The notes: a model not told the origin generated them from the sequence alone. Shown: positions 33,312 through 42,911, counted from the stretch's first letter. The stretch: 64,000 bases of DNA from Methanonatronarchaeales archaeon (GCA_018263395.1 JAANXF010000014.1:30286-94285), one strand, 5' to 3'. Translations and numbers: made by a program.

Positions 33312-34496
33312 GTGCGGGAGGAGTGCATCCGGTGCAAAATTGGGAAAAACCTCTGCGGCGACACCTGCCCCTACCTCGAACGGATACCCGCCCCGAAGGT
33401 TGAGGTGGACACGGAGCTGTTCGGTCCGTCCCCGCCGGCGGTCTTTGTCGGGAGACGGGGCTACCCCCGCGTGAACGTCGGGCCGATGGTGTCCCTGCCC
33501 GGGACGGAGGAGCCCGGAATGCTGGACTCCACCGAGTCCTGGTTTGGGCGCTCCATGGACGAAGTCATCGGAATGAGGGCGTCACTCGTGAGGGGCATCG
33601 TGGAGACCGACGTGAAGGGCCGAAACCCCTTTGTGGAGATAGGCCGGGAGGTAGCGATGGCGTCGAGGCCCGTTGACACGGAGATGCACTTCGACAGGAG
33701 GCCCAGTCCCGAAATCCGTGTAGACGGAGCGACTCAGCCCATGGGTCCATCGGGAAGGGTCGAGGAGATGATTCTCGCGGAGAACCCGAGGGTCCCCCGG
33801 AGGGTGGAACACCTCGTCGGGGACACCGATGCCAGGGCCTCCACCGCCCTGAGTGAGCTTCACGGACACGTCCCTGTGGACCACGAGATCAGGCTCCTGA
33901 GTGCCGGCCTCCTCGGCAGGGAGAGGGACAGGAAGCTGGTTCCCACCCGCTGGTCGATAACCGCCGTCGATTCGACTCTGTCGAGGGACATGGTCGACCG
34001 AATCAGGGACTTCAGGGAGCTAGAGGCCCCGATGCTGGGGACCGCCCGGCACATGGACAATAGGTTCGCGGTGCTTCTCTTCCCGGGGGCGTGGAGCTTC
34101 GAGTTCGTGGAGTCGTTCAGAGAGGGAGCCATCTGGGCCACCGAGCCGACCGTCATAAGGGACTGGGAGCCCCACGGGGGCCGCACCGGGTACGCGGAGG
34201 TCACGGCCGGGGCCTACTACTCCGGGCGTCTGGCGGCGGCCGAACTCCTTACCTCCCTCAGGAGACAGGCGAGGGCCATAGTCGTGAGGGAAATCGGACC
34301 GGAGTACATAGTGCCCCTCGGGGTGTGGGTGGTGCGCGAGGGCGCGAGGAGTGCCGCCGAGAACGCGGAGCGCGTCGACACCCTGGACGAGGGGCTCAGA
34401 CGGGCGGGAGGCTTCTTTCGGATGGGTCGCTCCTGGGAGGCCAGGAGCCCGGTGCTCAGGGAGGAGAGGGAACAGACCTCTCTCGGGGACTTCTAG
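33312..34496 (+). CDS. nreA: NreA-type DNA repair protein with PCNA-binding tail
   Basis: The 394-residue protein has the N-terminal Cys cluster CIRCKIGKNLCGDTCPY of the archaeal Nre family, then FGPSPPAVFVGRRGYPRVNVGPM and the conserved C-terminal half. It ends with QTSLGDF, a PIP-box-like PCNA-interaction motif. Nre proteins are widespread in archaea, and haloarchaeal NreA is implicated in repair of crosslink damage. Its start lies 30 bp after prs, perhaps one transcript. Its last bases overlap the end of alaS on the other strand. Confidence 0.9.
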   Translation: MREECIRCKIGKNLCGDTCPYLERIPAPKVEVDTELFGPSPPAVFVGRRGYPRVNVGPMVSLPGTEEPGMLDSTESWFGRSMDEVIGMRASLVRGIVETDVKGRNPFVEIGREVAMASRPVDTEMHFDRRPSPEIRVDGATQPMGPSGRVEEMILAENPRVPRRVEHLVGDTDARASTALSELHGHVPVDHEIRLLSAGLLGRERDRKLVPTRWSITAVDSTLSRDMVDRIRDFRELEAPMLGTARHMDNRFAVLLFPGAWSFEFVESFREGAIWATEPTVIRDWEPHGGRTGYAEVTAGAYYSGRLAAAELLTSLRRQARAIVVREIGPEYIVPLGVWVVREGARSAAENAERVDTLDEGLRRAGGFFRMGRSWEARSPVLREEREQTSLGDF

Positions 34497-37246
34497 GACG
34501 GCCCGTCTTCCAGCAGCTCCCTGGCCGCGCTCAGCGCCTCCCCCAGGCTTTCCGCGTTCGGCCCACCACCCTGCGCGAGGGAGCGGGAGCCCCCTCCCCC
34601 TCCTCCCAGCACCCCGCAGGCCGCTTCGACGAGTTCGGAGGCGTCTACGTCCACGCCGTCCGATACCGCCGCCACCACCGAGGCCACGCCGTTCCCGCCG
34701 CCGAGCAGGGCGACGTCCACGGCCTCCAGCAGTGACTCCGCGGTCGCCCTCAGCTCGTTCATGTCTGCACCGGTGAGCTCCTTTATCACCACTTCGGCGC
34801 CACCGATCTCCTCGGCCCCATCCACGAGGTCGTCCCTCCTGAGCTCCGCGACCTCCTCCCTAAGGCGCCTGATCTCCTTTCCTCGCCCCTTCCACTCATC
34901 GAAGAAGCGCTCGACGGACCTCGGAAGGTCGTCGGGGTCCACGTCCAGGGTCTCGGCAGCCTCGAGGAGCGTACGCCTCGACTCCTGCATCCTCTCGACG
35001 CCGACCTCCCCCGACGAGAATCCCAGCCGGTAGACGCCGTCCTGGACCTGATCGACCCTGTCCAGGTAGACGAGTCCGATGGAGCCCGTGGACGAAACGT
35101 GCGTTCCACCGCAGGCCTGCACGTCGACGCCCTCGATGTCCAGCACGCGTATCTGGTCGCCGTGGGGTACCCCGCCCTGGTAGATCTCCAGGCCGAACTT
35201 CTCCTCTGCCTCGTTTCTCTCCGTCCACCTCGGCCTCACCTGGGCGTCCTCCCTTACGTAGCCGTTGGCTCTGGCCTCGATGGCGTTCACCTCCTCCCTC
35301 GTGATCGATTTGAAGTGGGTCACGTCCACGCGGGCCTTCTCGGCACCGACCTGGGAGCCGTGCTGCCTCACGTGGCTCCCCAGCACCTCCGCCGCCGCCG
35401 ATAGCACGAGGTGTATCGACGTGTGGTGCCGGGAGTGGGTGTCCCGCAGCTCGCCGTCTATGCGGCCGGTCACTATCTCGCCCTTCTTTGGCAAACCCTC
35501 GCCCTCCCTTATCCTGTGCAGAATCACCCCGTTCACGCTCTTAACCTCCGCCACGTCGAACACCCCTTCGCCTGTCTCCAGGGTGCCCCTGTCCGGAGGT
35601 TGTCCTCCCCCTTCAGGGTAGAACAGGGTCTGGTCCAGCACGACGTGATCCTCGAACGCGTTCAGCACCACAGCCTCGAAGGAGCGTTCCCCCGGGAGCT
35701 CGTAGTAGAGCCGATCTGTATCCGGCAGGTCCTCCAGCCTCTCCTGGAAGTGGGCGAGCAATCCGGCACCGCCCTCGCCCGGACCCTCGTGCTTGGCCGC
35801 CACCCTGGCGTAGAAGTCGTCCGGGACCTCCACGTCGTAGCCCTGTTCCTCCGCCACCTCGTCCACGTACTCGGGTGGAAGCCCGTGGGAGTCGTACAGG
35901 TCGACCAGGGCCTCCACCGGGACCTCTCCCTCGAAGTGGTCAGCGGTCTTGACGATGAGGTTCTTACCCCTTGAAAGCGTGTCCTCGAACTTGGCCTCCT
36001 CGGAGTCGCACATCTCCAGTATCTCCTCCTCCGCACGCAGGAACTCGGGGTAGTCCTCCCCGAGGAGCCGGGTCTGAAGCTTCACGGCGTCCGCCAGGGA
36101 GGCATCCACGCCGAGCTGGTTCATGAACCTGATGGCCCTCCGTGCCACCAGCCTGACCAGGTAACCCGCGCCTACGTTGCTCGGCACGAGGCCGTCGCCC
36201 AGCATGAACGCCAGCGACCTCGCGTGGTCCGCCACGGCGTAGACGCCCTCCACCGGTCGAAGCATTTCGTCCAGGTGCTCGGCGTCCACGTCCATCTCGC
36301 CGGCGACCCTCCTCCTGAGCTTCATGAGGTCACCGGCGGTGTCGACGTCCATGTACCCCGCGAGCCTGGCGGTCCTGCCCAGTACCTCCCTGTACTCCGG
36401 GTCGTCGAGGCGGTGCTCAAGCCCGGCCATCCCGGTCAGCTCCTCCACTACCCCGGGGAACGCGGCGTCGTAGACCGTGGGAGAGCCCTTCGAGGCCCAG
36501 GTGAACCTCTCCAGGCCGTACCCGGTGTCGACTATCCGGGCGTCCATTCTCCTGTAGCGGGAGCCCTTGACCCCGTACTCGCCTTCCGGGTGCTCCTCCA
36601 GGTCCATGAAGACCAGGGTGGCGAGTTCCAGTCCCCTGACGAGCACCTCGAACGCCGGGCCCGCGTTTCCACCGCCGGCCCACGGGTCCTCCTTGTAGAT
36701 CACCTCTTCGCCGTGGACGCCCAGCCCGGTCAGCAGCTCCTGGCAGAGCTCCACGGTGCGCTCCTTCCAGTAAACCTCATCGTTGAAGTTGAAGGCGTGG
36801 TGCGCCATCATCTCGAAGCTGGACAGGTGGCGGCCGCTGCGGCCCACGGAGTCCAGGTCGTCGAGACGGATGCACGGCTGGCTAATCGTTAGCGGGTTCG
36901 CCGGCGGAGGCACCCTGCCGGAGGTAACGTGGGGCTGAAAGTCCGCTATCGACGCGACGGTGAGGTAGAGGTCGTCCCGCCACCACGCCGCCACCGGCCT
37001 CCTGTCCAGGCGCTCGTGTCCCCTGTCCTCGAAGAAGGAGAGGAAGGTCTCCCGCATCTCCGAGAGGCCGTACTCCCTCGAGAGAGGGGCCTCGCCTATG
37101 AACGAGTACAGGTCGCAGGGAGGGTCCCCGCAGCTCTCCCTCCCTGCGTCCAGGGTCCAGAACGTGGAGCCGCAGCTTCTGCACCGCCGCCTTTCGAAAC
37201 CCAGGTCGACTAGGTAGTCAACCCGGTACTCCTCCTCAAGAGACAC
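34493..37246 (-). CDS. alaS: Alanyl-tRNA synthetase
   Basis: The 917-residue archaeal AlaRS has an N-terminal Cys cluster (RRCRSCGSTFW...CGDPPC) typical of archaea, the class II catalytic core with FQPHVTSG and TISQPCIR, the editing domain zinc residues HHTSIH and CGGTH, and a C-terminal Gly-rich oligomerisation region with GGGGGGS. It charges tRNA-Ala, including the intron-containing one at 672-838. It overlaps nreA by four bases, convergent. Confidence 0.96.
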   Translation of the reverse strand: MSLEEEYRVDYLVDLGFERRRCRSCGSTFWTLDAGRESCGDPPCDLYSFIGEAPLSREYGLSEMRETFLSFFEDRGHERLDRRPVAAWWRDDLYLTVASIADFQPHVTSGRVPPPANPLTISQPCIRLDDLDSVGRSGRHLSSFEMMAHHAFNFNDEVYWKERTVELCQELLTGLGVHGEEVIYKEDPWAGGGNAGPAFEVLVRGLELATLVFMDLEEHPEGEYGVKGSRYRRMDARIVDTGYGLERFTWASKGSPTVYDAAFPGVVEELTGMAGLEHRLDDPEYREVLGRTARLAGYMDVDTAGDLMKLRRRVAGEMDVDAEHLDEMLRPVEGVYAVADHARSLAFMLGDGLVPSNVGAGYLVRLVARRAIRFMNQLGVDASLADAVKLQTRLLGEDYPEFLRAEEEILEMCDSEEAKFEDTLSRGKNLIVKTADHFEGEVPVEALVDLYDSHGLPPEYVDEVAEEQGYDVEVPDDFYARVAAKHEGPGEGGAGLLAHFQERLEDLPDTDRLYYELPGERSFEAVVLNAFEDHVVLDQTLFYPEGGGQPPDRGTLETGEGVFDVAEVKSVNGVILHRIREGEGLPKKGEIVTGRIDGELRDTHSRHHTSIHLVLSAAAEVLGSHVRQHGSQVGAEKARVDVTHFKSITREEVNAIEARANGYVREDAQVRPRWTERNEAEEKFGLEIYQGGVPHGDQIRVLDIEGVDVQACGGTHVSSTGSIGLVYLDRVDQVQDGVYRLGFSSGEVGVERMQESRRTLLEAAETLDVDPDDLPRSVERFFDEWKGRGKEIRRLREEVAELRRDDLVDGAEEIGGAEVVIKELTGADMNELRATAESLLEAVDVALLGGGNGVASVVAAVSDGVDVDASELVEAACGVLGGGGGGSRSLAQGGGPNAESLGEALSAARELLEDGPS

Positions 37247-37316
37247 GTTGCCCCCCTCCGGGGGAAGGAACCCTTTCCCCTCAGAAGTATATCTCTTTTC
37301 GTTTCACGGCAGTAAT

Positions 37317-39041
37317 CTATCCCCCGGGCTCCTCCAGGTAGTCGCAGGCCCTTATGCACTCCTCCTTCAGCGGGTCCCCCCCGAGCACCTGCTGCCTCTT
37401 GGAGCCGCTTCGGAAGGCGGTGACGCCCTTGACCCCGAGGTCCCGGGCCCTCAGGAACACCTCCATCACGTCGTCGACGGAGGCGTCCTGCGGCAGGTTG
37501 ACGGTCTTGGAGACGGCGTTCTCGACGTGTCGCTGGAAGGCGGCCTGCACCTCGACGTGGTGACCCGGGGGGATGCTGTGCGCGGTCTGGAAGAGCTCCT
37601 TCACGTCGCCCGGAATCTCGTCCACGTCCTGCACCGTGGTCCTCCCCTCCAGCCGCTCCATGAGTCCCCCGCTGTAGAACCCGCGGTCCCTCGCGATCTC
37701 GACGAACCGGTCGTTCACGACTTCGAGTCCGCCGAGCACGTTCTTGGTGTAGTTGACGCCGTAGATGGGTTCGATGCCTGAGCTGCATCCTGCGATGAGG
37801 GAGATGGTTCCGGTCGGTGCTATGGTGGTGACGGTGGCGTTTCTGCGGGGCTCGTCGTGGACGGAGCCCTCCCAGTTGGGGAAGGGTCCGCGCTCCTCCG
37901 CCAGCCGGCGGGACTCCGCGACGGCCTCCCGCCCGATGAACCCCATGACGCGCTTACCGAGCTCCAGGGCCTCCTCCGAGAAGTACGGAACCCGGAGGTC
38001 CACCAGCATGTCGTGGAACCCCATGCCCCCGAGACCGACCTTCCTGTTTCCCCGCGCCATAGTCTCTATCTCTTCGAGCGGGAACTCGGACATCTCCACG
38101 GCGTCGTCCAGGAACCTGACAGCGAGGTGCACAGTTTCCTCCAGCCTGTGCCAGTCCATGCCGTCGTCGTCCGTCACGTGGCCGAGGTTGATCGAGCCGA
38201 GTACGCAGGGCTCGTGGGGCAGCAGCGGCTGCTCCCCGCACGGGTTGGTGGCTTCTATCCGGCCGAGTTCCGGCGTGGGGTTCTCGGCGTTGATTCGGTC
38301 GAGGAACAGGACGCCGGGGTCACCGGTGTCCCACGCCGCCTCGGCCAGGAGCTCCAGGACGTGGGCGGGGTCCTCCCTCCCCTCCACCTCACCGGTGCGG
38401 GGGTTGACCAGGTCGTACTCCTCCCCGGCGTCGTAGGCGTCCCAGAAATCCCCCGTCGTGCCGACGGAGATGTTGAAGTTTCGGAGGGCGTCCTCCTCCT
38501 TGCTCCGGATGAACCTCTCGACGTCGGGGTGGTCCACGGAGAGGACGCCCATGTTTGCCCCGCGCCTCCTGCCGCCCTGCTTGATCTGCTCCGTGGCGGC
38601 GTCGAAAACCTTCATGAAGGAGACGGGGCCGCTGGCCACTCCACCCGTGGACCTCACTATGTCTCCCCTCGGCCTCAGCCTCGAGAATGAGAAACCGGTC
38701 CCTCCCCCGCTCTGGTGAATCAGGGCGGTGTGCTTCACGGAGTCGAATATGGACTCGAGGGAGTCCTCCACCGGCAGCACGAAGCACGCCGCCAGCTGCT
38801 GGAGCTCCGTGCCCGCGTTCATCAGCGTCGGACTGTTCGGCAGGAAGTCGAGGCTCGATACGAGGTCGTAAAACCTCTCCTCGTACCCAGCGCGGTCGTT
38901 TCCGAACCGCTCCTCGGCCGCCGCGAGGTTCCCGGCTACGCGGCGAAACATCTCGTCCGGCGTCTCCACCACCTCCCCCGCCTCGTCCTTCCTCAGGTAC
39001 CGCGCCCTTAGAACGGTCCTGCCGACCTCGTCGAGAGCCAT
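37317..39041 (-). CDS. nrdJ: Adenosylcobalamin-dependent (class II) ribonucleotide reductase
   Basis: The protein is 574 residues, compact for the class. NSPTLMNAG, the active-site Cys in LAACFVLPVEDS, HQSGGGTGFSFSRLRPRGD, NPCGEQPLLPHEPC and APTGTISLIAGCSSGIEP are class II signatures; the C-terminus ends with CIRAC, plausible re-reducing cysteines. The N-terminal ATP cone is absent. It reduces ribonucleotides for DNA synthesis without oxygen. The mer gene follows upstream by ten bases, so the two probably share a transcript, although their functions are not related. Confidence 0.93.
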   Translation of the reverse strand: MALDEVGRTVLRARYLRKDEAGEVVETPDEMFRRVAGNLAAAEERFGNDRAGYEERFYDLVSSLDFLPNSPTLMNAGTELQQLAACFVLPVEDSLESIFDSVKHTALIHQSGGGTGFSFSRLRPRGDIVRSTGGVASGPVSFMKVFDAATEQIKQGGRRRGANMGVLSVDHPDVERFIRSKEEDALRNFNISVGTTGDFWDAYDAGEEYDLVNPRTGEVEGREDPAHVLELLAEAAWDTGDPGVLFLDRINAENPTPELGRIEATNPCGEQPLLPHEPCVLGSINLGHVTDDDGMDWHRLEETVHLAVRFLDDAVEMSEFPLEEIETMARGNRKVGLGGMGFHDMLVDLRVPYFSEEALELGKRVMGFIGREAVAESRRLAEERGPFPNWEGSVHDEPRRNATVTTIAPTGTISLIAGCSSGIEPIYGVNYTKNVLGGLEVVNDRFVEIARDRGFYSGGLMERLEGRTTVQDVDEIPGDVKELFQTAHSIPPGHHVEVQAAFQRHVENAVSKTVNLPQDASVDDVMEVFLRARDLGVKGVTAFRSGSKRQQVLGGDPLKEECIRACDYLEEPGG

Positions 39042-39051
39042 GCAGCTCCCC

Positions 39052-40035
39052 TCAGGGGGAGGGTTTGACCTCCTCCCCGATAAGGTTCATGGCCTCGACC
39101 TTGTCGGGCCCGATGGGGGAACCGGCGACTACCTGTGTCACGCCGAGCTTCCTCAGCTCCGCGATACGGTCGGCGCACTCCGACGGCGTGCCGTAGATGG
39201 CGAAGGCGTCCAGCATCTCCCGCGTGACGGCTCCGAAGGCTGCCCCGAAGTCACCGGACCCGATACCCCCCGCCACCCTCTCTGCGTCCTCCGGGTCGAT
39301 GCCGTGCCGGTCGTACACCACGGGCGGGGAGCCCGCGACTATGAAGGCTACGACGGGCCTCGCCGCCTCCCGGGCGGCCTCCTCGTCATTCGCGACGGAG
39401 ACGGAGGCGTAGGCCACCACGTCCAGGTCGCTCAGTGACTTACCGGACTCCTCGGCCCCCTCCTCTATGAGTGGCACCGCGTACTCGAAGTCCCGGCGGT
39501 GGGAGGCGTTCATCAGCACGCCGTCGCCGTACCGTCCCGCCATGCGCATCATGTTGGGTCCCTGGGCACCGACGTAGATGGGAACGTCCCCGGGCTCCAT
39601 GTTCAGCGAGGCGCCGCTCAGCTCGAAGAACTCGCCCTCGAAGTCCACGGTCTCCCCGTTCAGCAGCCGCCGCATCACCGACACGGCCTCTCTCGTCCGG
39701 GTCAGCGGCTTCTCCCACCCGTAACCCAGCTTCGCCAGCGTCGACCTGTCACCTGCACCGATGCCCAGCACGGCGCGGCCGCCGCTCAACTCGTCCAGCG
39801 TCGCTGCAGCCGACGCCGTCTCCGCCGGATGCACCAGGTACGGATTCGTGACGCCCGGGCCGAGCGTGACCTCGGACGTGTGCTGCGCCGCGTCCCCCAG
39901 CGTCAGGTACACGTTCCGATTGTTGTAGTGATCCGTGATCCAGAGGAAATCGAAACCTGACTCCTCCGCCGCCAAGACCTTCTCCGTGACCTTCCGCACC
40001 TCCGTGTCGGGAACGAACTCCACTCCGAACTTCAT
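39052..40035 (-). CDS. mer: 5,10-methylenetetrahydromethanopterin reductase
   Basis: The 327-residue F420-dependent enzyme starts MKFGVEFVPDTEVRKVTEKV and has FDFLWITDHYNNRNVYLTL, TLGPGVTNPYLVHPAETAS, ELSGGRAVLGIGAGDRSTL and IYVGAQGPNMMRMAGRYGDGV, all diagnostic of Mer in the luciferase-like TIM-barrel family. It interconverts methylene- and methyl-tetrahydromethanopterin using F420H2, the step before methyl transfer. Together with mch at 59.7 kb it shows an H4MPT C1 pathway. Confidence 0.95.
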   Translation of the reverse strand: MKFGVEFVPDTEVRKVTEKVLAAEESGFDFLWITDHYNNRNVYLTLGDAAQHTSEVTLGPGVTNPYLVHPAETASAAATLDELSGGRAVLGIGAGDRSTLAKLGYGWEKPLTRTREAVSVMRRLLNGETVDFEGEFFELSGASLNMEPGDVPIYVGAQGPNMMRMAGRYGDGVLMNASHRRDFEYAVPLIEEGAEESGKSLSDLDVVAYASVSVANDEEAAREAARPVVAFIVAGSPPVVYDRHGIDPEDAERVAGGIGSGDFGAAFGAVTREMLDAFAIYGTPSECADRIAELRKLGVTQVVAGSPIGPDKVEAMNLIGEEVKPSP

Positions 40036-40187
40036 ATTGGCACTAAGTTTACTCCACTACCCAAAACGCCTTGCGTGTCTCCTACCCCGCCGATGTGTCC
40101 GATGGTGAATACGCTCAGTTGGAGTGGCGTAGTGGTCTCGAAAACTCGAACCGAGTTCCCCAGGCAGCTCTTACAACTCTAGGCACG

Positions 40188-40532
40188 TCACCTCGCTCCC
40201 GCGAGTTCGGCCTCCTCCCCGAGGCGGTCTACGAGGACCTCCTTCATGATGTTCATACCCTCGACTATGCGGGGGTCGGTTATCTCGTAGTAGTTCTTCG
40301 TCCCCCGCTCCTCCTTGACCACGACGCCGCGGTCCAGCATCTTTCGCAGGTGCTGGGAGACCGTGGGCTGCGGGATCCCGGTCTCCTCGCTGATCTCCCC
40401 GACGCTCTTCTCCCCGTCGCTCAGGACGCCGAGGATCCTAAGGCGGTTGGGGTTCGCGAACATCTTGCAGAACTCGGCGTGGTACCCGTAAATCGCATCG
40501 GAATCCATCGAACCGCTCTTCAAGCCGTCCAC
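40188..40532 (-). CDS. ArsR-family transcriptional regulator
   Basis: The protein is about 114 residues from GTG 40532, or 106 from ATG 40508. CKMFANPNRLRILGVLSDGEKSVGEISEETGIPQPTVSQHLRKMLDRGVVVKEERGTKNYYEI is a winged HTH of the ArsR type. One Cys (in EFCKMF) just before the domain could be a redox or metal ligand, but the classical CxC box is missing. It is divergent from the thioredoxin/SQR-like operon and probably binds the palindrome at 40713-40724; that link is inferred from position. Confidence 0.85.
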   Translation of the reverse strand: MDGLKSGSMDSDAIYGYHAEFCKMFANPNRLRILGVLSDGEKSVGEISEETGIPQPTVSQHLRKMLDRGVVVKEERGTKNYYEITDPRIVEGMNIMKEVLVDRLGEEAELAGAR

Positions 40533-40703
40533 CTCCGTGAGATTCGGTGCGGAATAAGGTATCTCCTTCGAACCGGTTGCCGGGAAGGGGAACGGCGGCA
40601 GCGTCTCCTCCGCTCCGGTGGCGCTGCATCGTCGATGTGGTCGAGCAGCCCTGTCCCTACCCGCCCGTATCCCGGCCCCTCCGACTCACGATACATAGAA
40701 AAG

Positions 40704-40724
40704 TATATCAGAATATTCGAATAT
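40704..40724. promoter_or_regulatory. Palindromic operator candidate before the thioredoxin/SQR-like operon
   Basis: A perfect 12-bp palindrome ATATTCGAATAT lies at 40713-40724, with TATATC (40704-40709) just upstream as a likely TATA element about 30 bp before ATG 40738. A repressor bound here would cover the transcription start. The size and AT-rich symmetry fit ArsR-family operators, and an ArsR gene is divergent 170 bp away. Confidence 0.55.
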
Positions 40725-40737
40725 ACATTTACCGGTG

Positions 40738-41052
40738 ATGTCGATGGCGAGGAACGAGGCCCTGAACGCACTGCTGAAGAACAGACCAGAGAGCTCCCCC
40801 GAGAAGCTGGAAAGGACTGTCGACACGATCCGGACCGCTGTCGCTAAGGAGATAAACCGGACGGGAATCACCGGACATAGAGACGACGTGTGGAAGGAAG
40901 TGCGGGACTCCCCCGACATCGAGGCTGCGGTGAAGGGCCTGCTGGGAGACGTCGATAGGAGCCACGTCCTGTACGTCTACAGCAGGTTCCGAGGCAGCCC
41001 CGCAGTCGGCCCACCTATCGTCGCATCCGCATTGAATGAGGTCGAGAAATGA
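40738..41052 (+). CDS. Small helical protein of unknown function
   Basis: About 104 residues (ATG 40738, or 40744 for MARNEAL). It is mostly charged helices with no cysteine and no membrane segment; the end reads DRSHVLYVYSRFRGSPAVGPP. I do not recognise the family. It is the first gene of a unit with thioredoxin and the SQR-like oxidoreductase, overlapping thioredoxin by four bases, so it probably acts in the same thiol or sulfur process. Confidence 0.7.
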   Translation: MSMARNEALNALLKNRPESSPEKLERTVDTIRTAVAKEINRTGITGHRDDVWKEVRDSPDIEAAVKGLLGDVDRSHVLYVYSRFRGSPAVGPPIVASALNEVEK

Positions 41053-41372
41053 TGAACCCGGTCGAGAAAGCGGTCGAGGAAGCGAGCAGCGAAGGGAAAA
41101 TGTCCATCGTCGACTTCACGGGCCCCTGGTGCACCGTGTGCCACAGGCAGGACGACGTCCTCGAGGAGCTGGTGGCCGAGACCCCCGGCGTCTCCCTCCA
41201 CGCGTTCGACGTCGAGGAGCAGCCGGAGCTGGCGGAGATATACGATGTCCTGGCGCTGCCGACCCTCCTGCTGTTCTCGGAGAGCGGAGAGATGACGTGG
41301 AGGAGCTCGGGCGAAATCGTCAGTAGGGAGGACCTCGACGAGGTCCTGGCAGGGTCGGGGGGACATGGATGA
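41049..41372 (+). CDS. Thioredoxin-like protein
   Basis: The 107-residue thioredoxin fold has active site W-C-T-V-C (residues 27-31), preceded by IVDFTGP and followed by the cis-Pro loop ALPTLLLF. The WCTVC centre differs from WCGPC and is more like thiol oxidoreductases acting on a dedicated partner. It is coupled to both neighbours (ATGA overlap before, eight-base overlap after), so the SQR-like flavoprotein is the likely partner. Confidence 0.88.
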   Translation: MMNPVEKAVEEASSEGKMSIVDFTGPWCTVCHRQDDVLEELVAETPGVSLHAFDVEEQPELAEIYDVLALPTLLLFSESGEMTWRSSGEIVSREDLDEVLAGSGGHG

Positions 41373-42537
41373 GGAGGTCGCAGGAGGCGTGACGAAGGAC
41401 GTAGTGGTCCTCGGAGCCGGCATCGGCGGCCTCACCGCGGCCAAGGAGCTCGCCGGGAGAGGCGGAATCGACGTGACACTCGTCGACAGGCACCTGGCCC
41501 ACGAGTTCAGACCACTCTACCTCAGCGTGTTCGCGGGGAAGAAGGAGCCTGCGGACACCTGGACGGGACTGAGCCACCTCTCCGACGACTTATCCCTGGT
41601 CAAGGGAGAAGTGGCCGAAATCGACGCCTCCGAGAGGGAGGTTAGGTTGGAGGGCGGGGATTTCCTCGACTTCGACTACCTGATCGTCGCACTCGGAACG
41701 GAGCTGGGCCCGGACGAGATACCGGGTCTGGAGCGGGCGCACCACGTCTACCGGGCCGACCCCGCGAAGAGATACCGCGAGGCCCTCGACGAGTTCGATG
41801 GCGGCACCCTGCTCATGGGCGTGACCCGGACCCCTTACACCTGCTCCGCCGCACCCTTCGAGGCCTCCCTCATGACCGACTTCAACCTGCGGCGACGCGG
41901 CATACGGGACGAGACAGATATCAAGCTCTTCTTCCCAAAGGAGCTGCCGATGAGGAAGCCGGGCCGCGAGGTGGCCGAGACAGTGGTTAAGAGCCTGGAG
42001 GGCCGCGGTATAGAGTACCTTCCGTCGAGGAAGCTCCAGAGCGTCGAGGAAGGCGTTGCCGTCTTCCGGGAGGAGGAAATCGAGTTCGACCTGCTCTTCG
42101 CCGTCCCGCCCCACCGCGCACCAAAACCCGTCAGGGAGTCCGGCCTGACCGATGCAGGGAGCTGGATACCGGTGGACCGGGGAACCATGGAGACCGAGGT
42201 CGAGGGAATCTACGCCGTCGGAGACAACGCGAAGGTGGAGATCCCGTCGCTGGGGAAGCCGTTACCAAAAGCAGGAATGTTCGCCCGGAAGCAGGGAATC
42301 GTCGCGGCGAAAAACATTACTGCCGACGTGAACGGGACCCGGGCGCAGCGCTTCGACGGGAAGGGGAGCTGCTTCCTGGAGAGCAGCTACGGCCTCCTTA
42401 CCGGCAAGGCCTCCATGATGACCGCGGACTTCTTCGACGAGCCCAGGCCCAGCGCGAAGATACGGTTCCCGGGGAACAGCCGGCTCTACTACTTGCTGAA
42501 GTCGGCCTGGGAGTGGAACTGGATGAGGGAGGTGTGA
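41365..42537 (+). CDS. SQR-like FAD/NAD(P) oxidoreductase
   Basis: The 390-residue flavoprotein of the NDH-2/sulfide:quinone reductase group has FAD loop GAGIGG at 17-22, a Cys at 160 in TPYTCSAAPFE that aligns with the redox Cys of SQR/FCC proteins, VGDNAKV (second FAD contact) and a C-terminal amphipathic LKSAWEWNWM that could dip into the membrane. It may oxidise sulfide, a persulfide or a thiol partner and pass electrons to a quinone or methanophenazine-like carrier; the substrate is not certain. It is last in the operon with thioredoxin. Confidence 0.8.
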   Translation: MDEEVAGGVTKDVVVLGAGIGGLTAAKELAGRGGIDVTLVDRHLAHEFRPLYLSVFAGKKEPADTWTGLSHLSDDLSLVKGEVAEIDASEREVRLEGGDFLDFDYLIVALGTELGPDEIPGLERAHHVYRADPAKRYREALDEFDGGTLLMGVTRTPYTCSAAPFEASLMTDFNLRRRGIRDETDIKLFFPKELPMRKPGREVAETVVKSLEGRGIEYLPSRKLQSVEEGVAVFREEEIEFDLLFAVPPHRAPKPVRESGLTDAGSWIPVDRGTMETEVEGIYAVGDNAKVEIPSLGKPLPKAGMFARKQGIVAAKNITADVNGTRAQRFDGKGSCFLESSYGLLTGKASMMTADFFDEPRPSAKIRFPGNSRLYYLLKSAWEWNWMREV

Positions 42538-42544
42538 AGGCGCC

Positions 42545-42911
42545 ATGTCGACGCGTCTCCCGGTCCGAAGAAACGCATCTTGTCAGGACCTGGCCGCGTT
42601 GCTCCTCGACCTGAAGCCCCTCGACGTCGAGACCTACAGAGCACTGCTGAATAGTCGGGACGGCGGCAGCGTCAAGGAGGTCGCCGACGCGCTCGACAGA
42701 GAAAGGAGTTCCGCCTACCGCTCCCTCGAGAGACTCGCGAGCTGCGACCTGGCGGAGAAGGAGAGTGAGGTCCGCATGAGGAAGAGGTACTACGTCTATC
42801 GACCCGTCAACGCCGAGGAACGTGCGCCAGACGGCCGAGGAGTGCCTAGAGGAACGGTACGAGGAGATGCGCGAGGCCGTCGACAGAATCGGGGATGGAT
42901 GCCTGTGCTGA
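42545..42911 (+). pseudogene. TrmB-like HTH regulator with a frameshift near its 3' end
   Basis: The first frame encodes an HTH protein (LKPLDVETYRALLNSRDGG, VKEVADALDRERSSAYRSLE, RKRYYVYRPVNAEE) and then loses similarity. A shift at 42817-42822 (GAGGAACGTG; one base too many) restores a helix-rich tail ending in IGDGCLC with stop at 42909-42911. The restored protein has about 121 residues and a C-terminal CxC that could sense metal or redox. It follows the SQR-like gene by seven bases. It is either truly broken or a sequence error. Confidence 0.7.
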
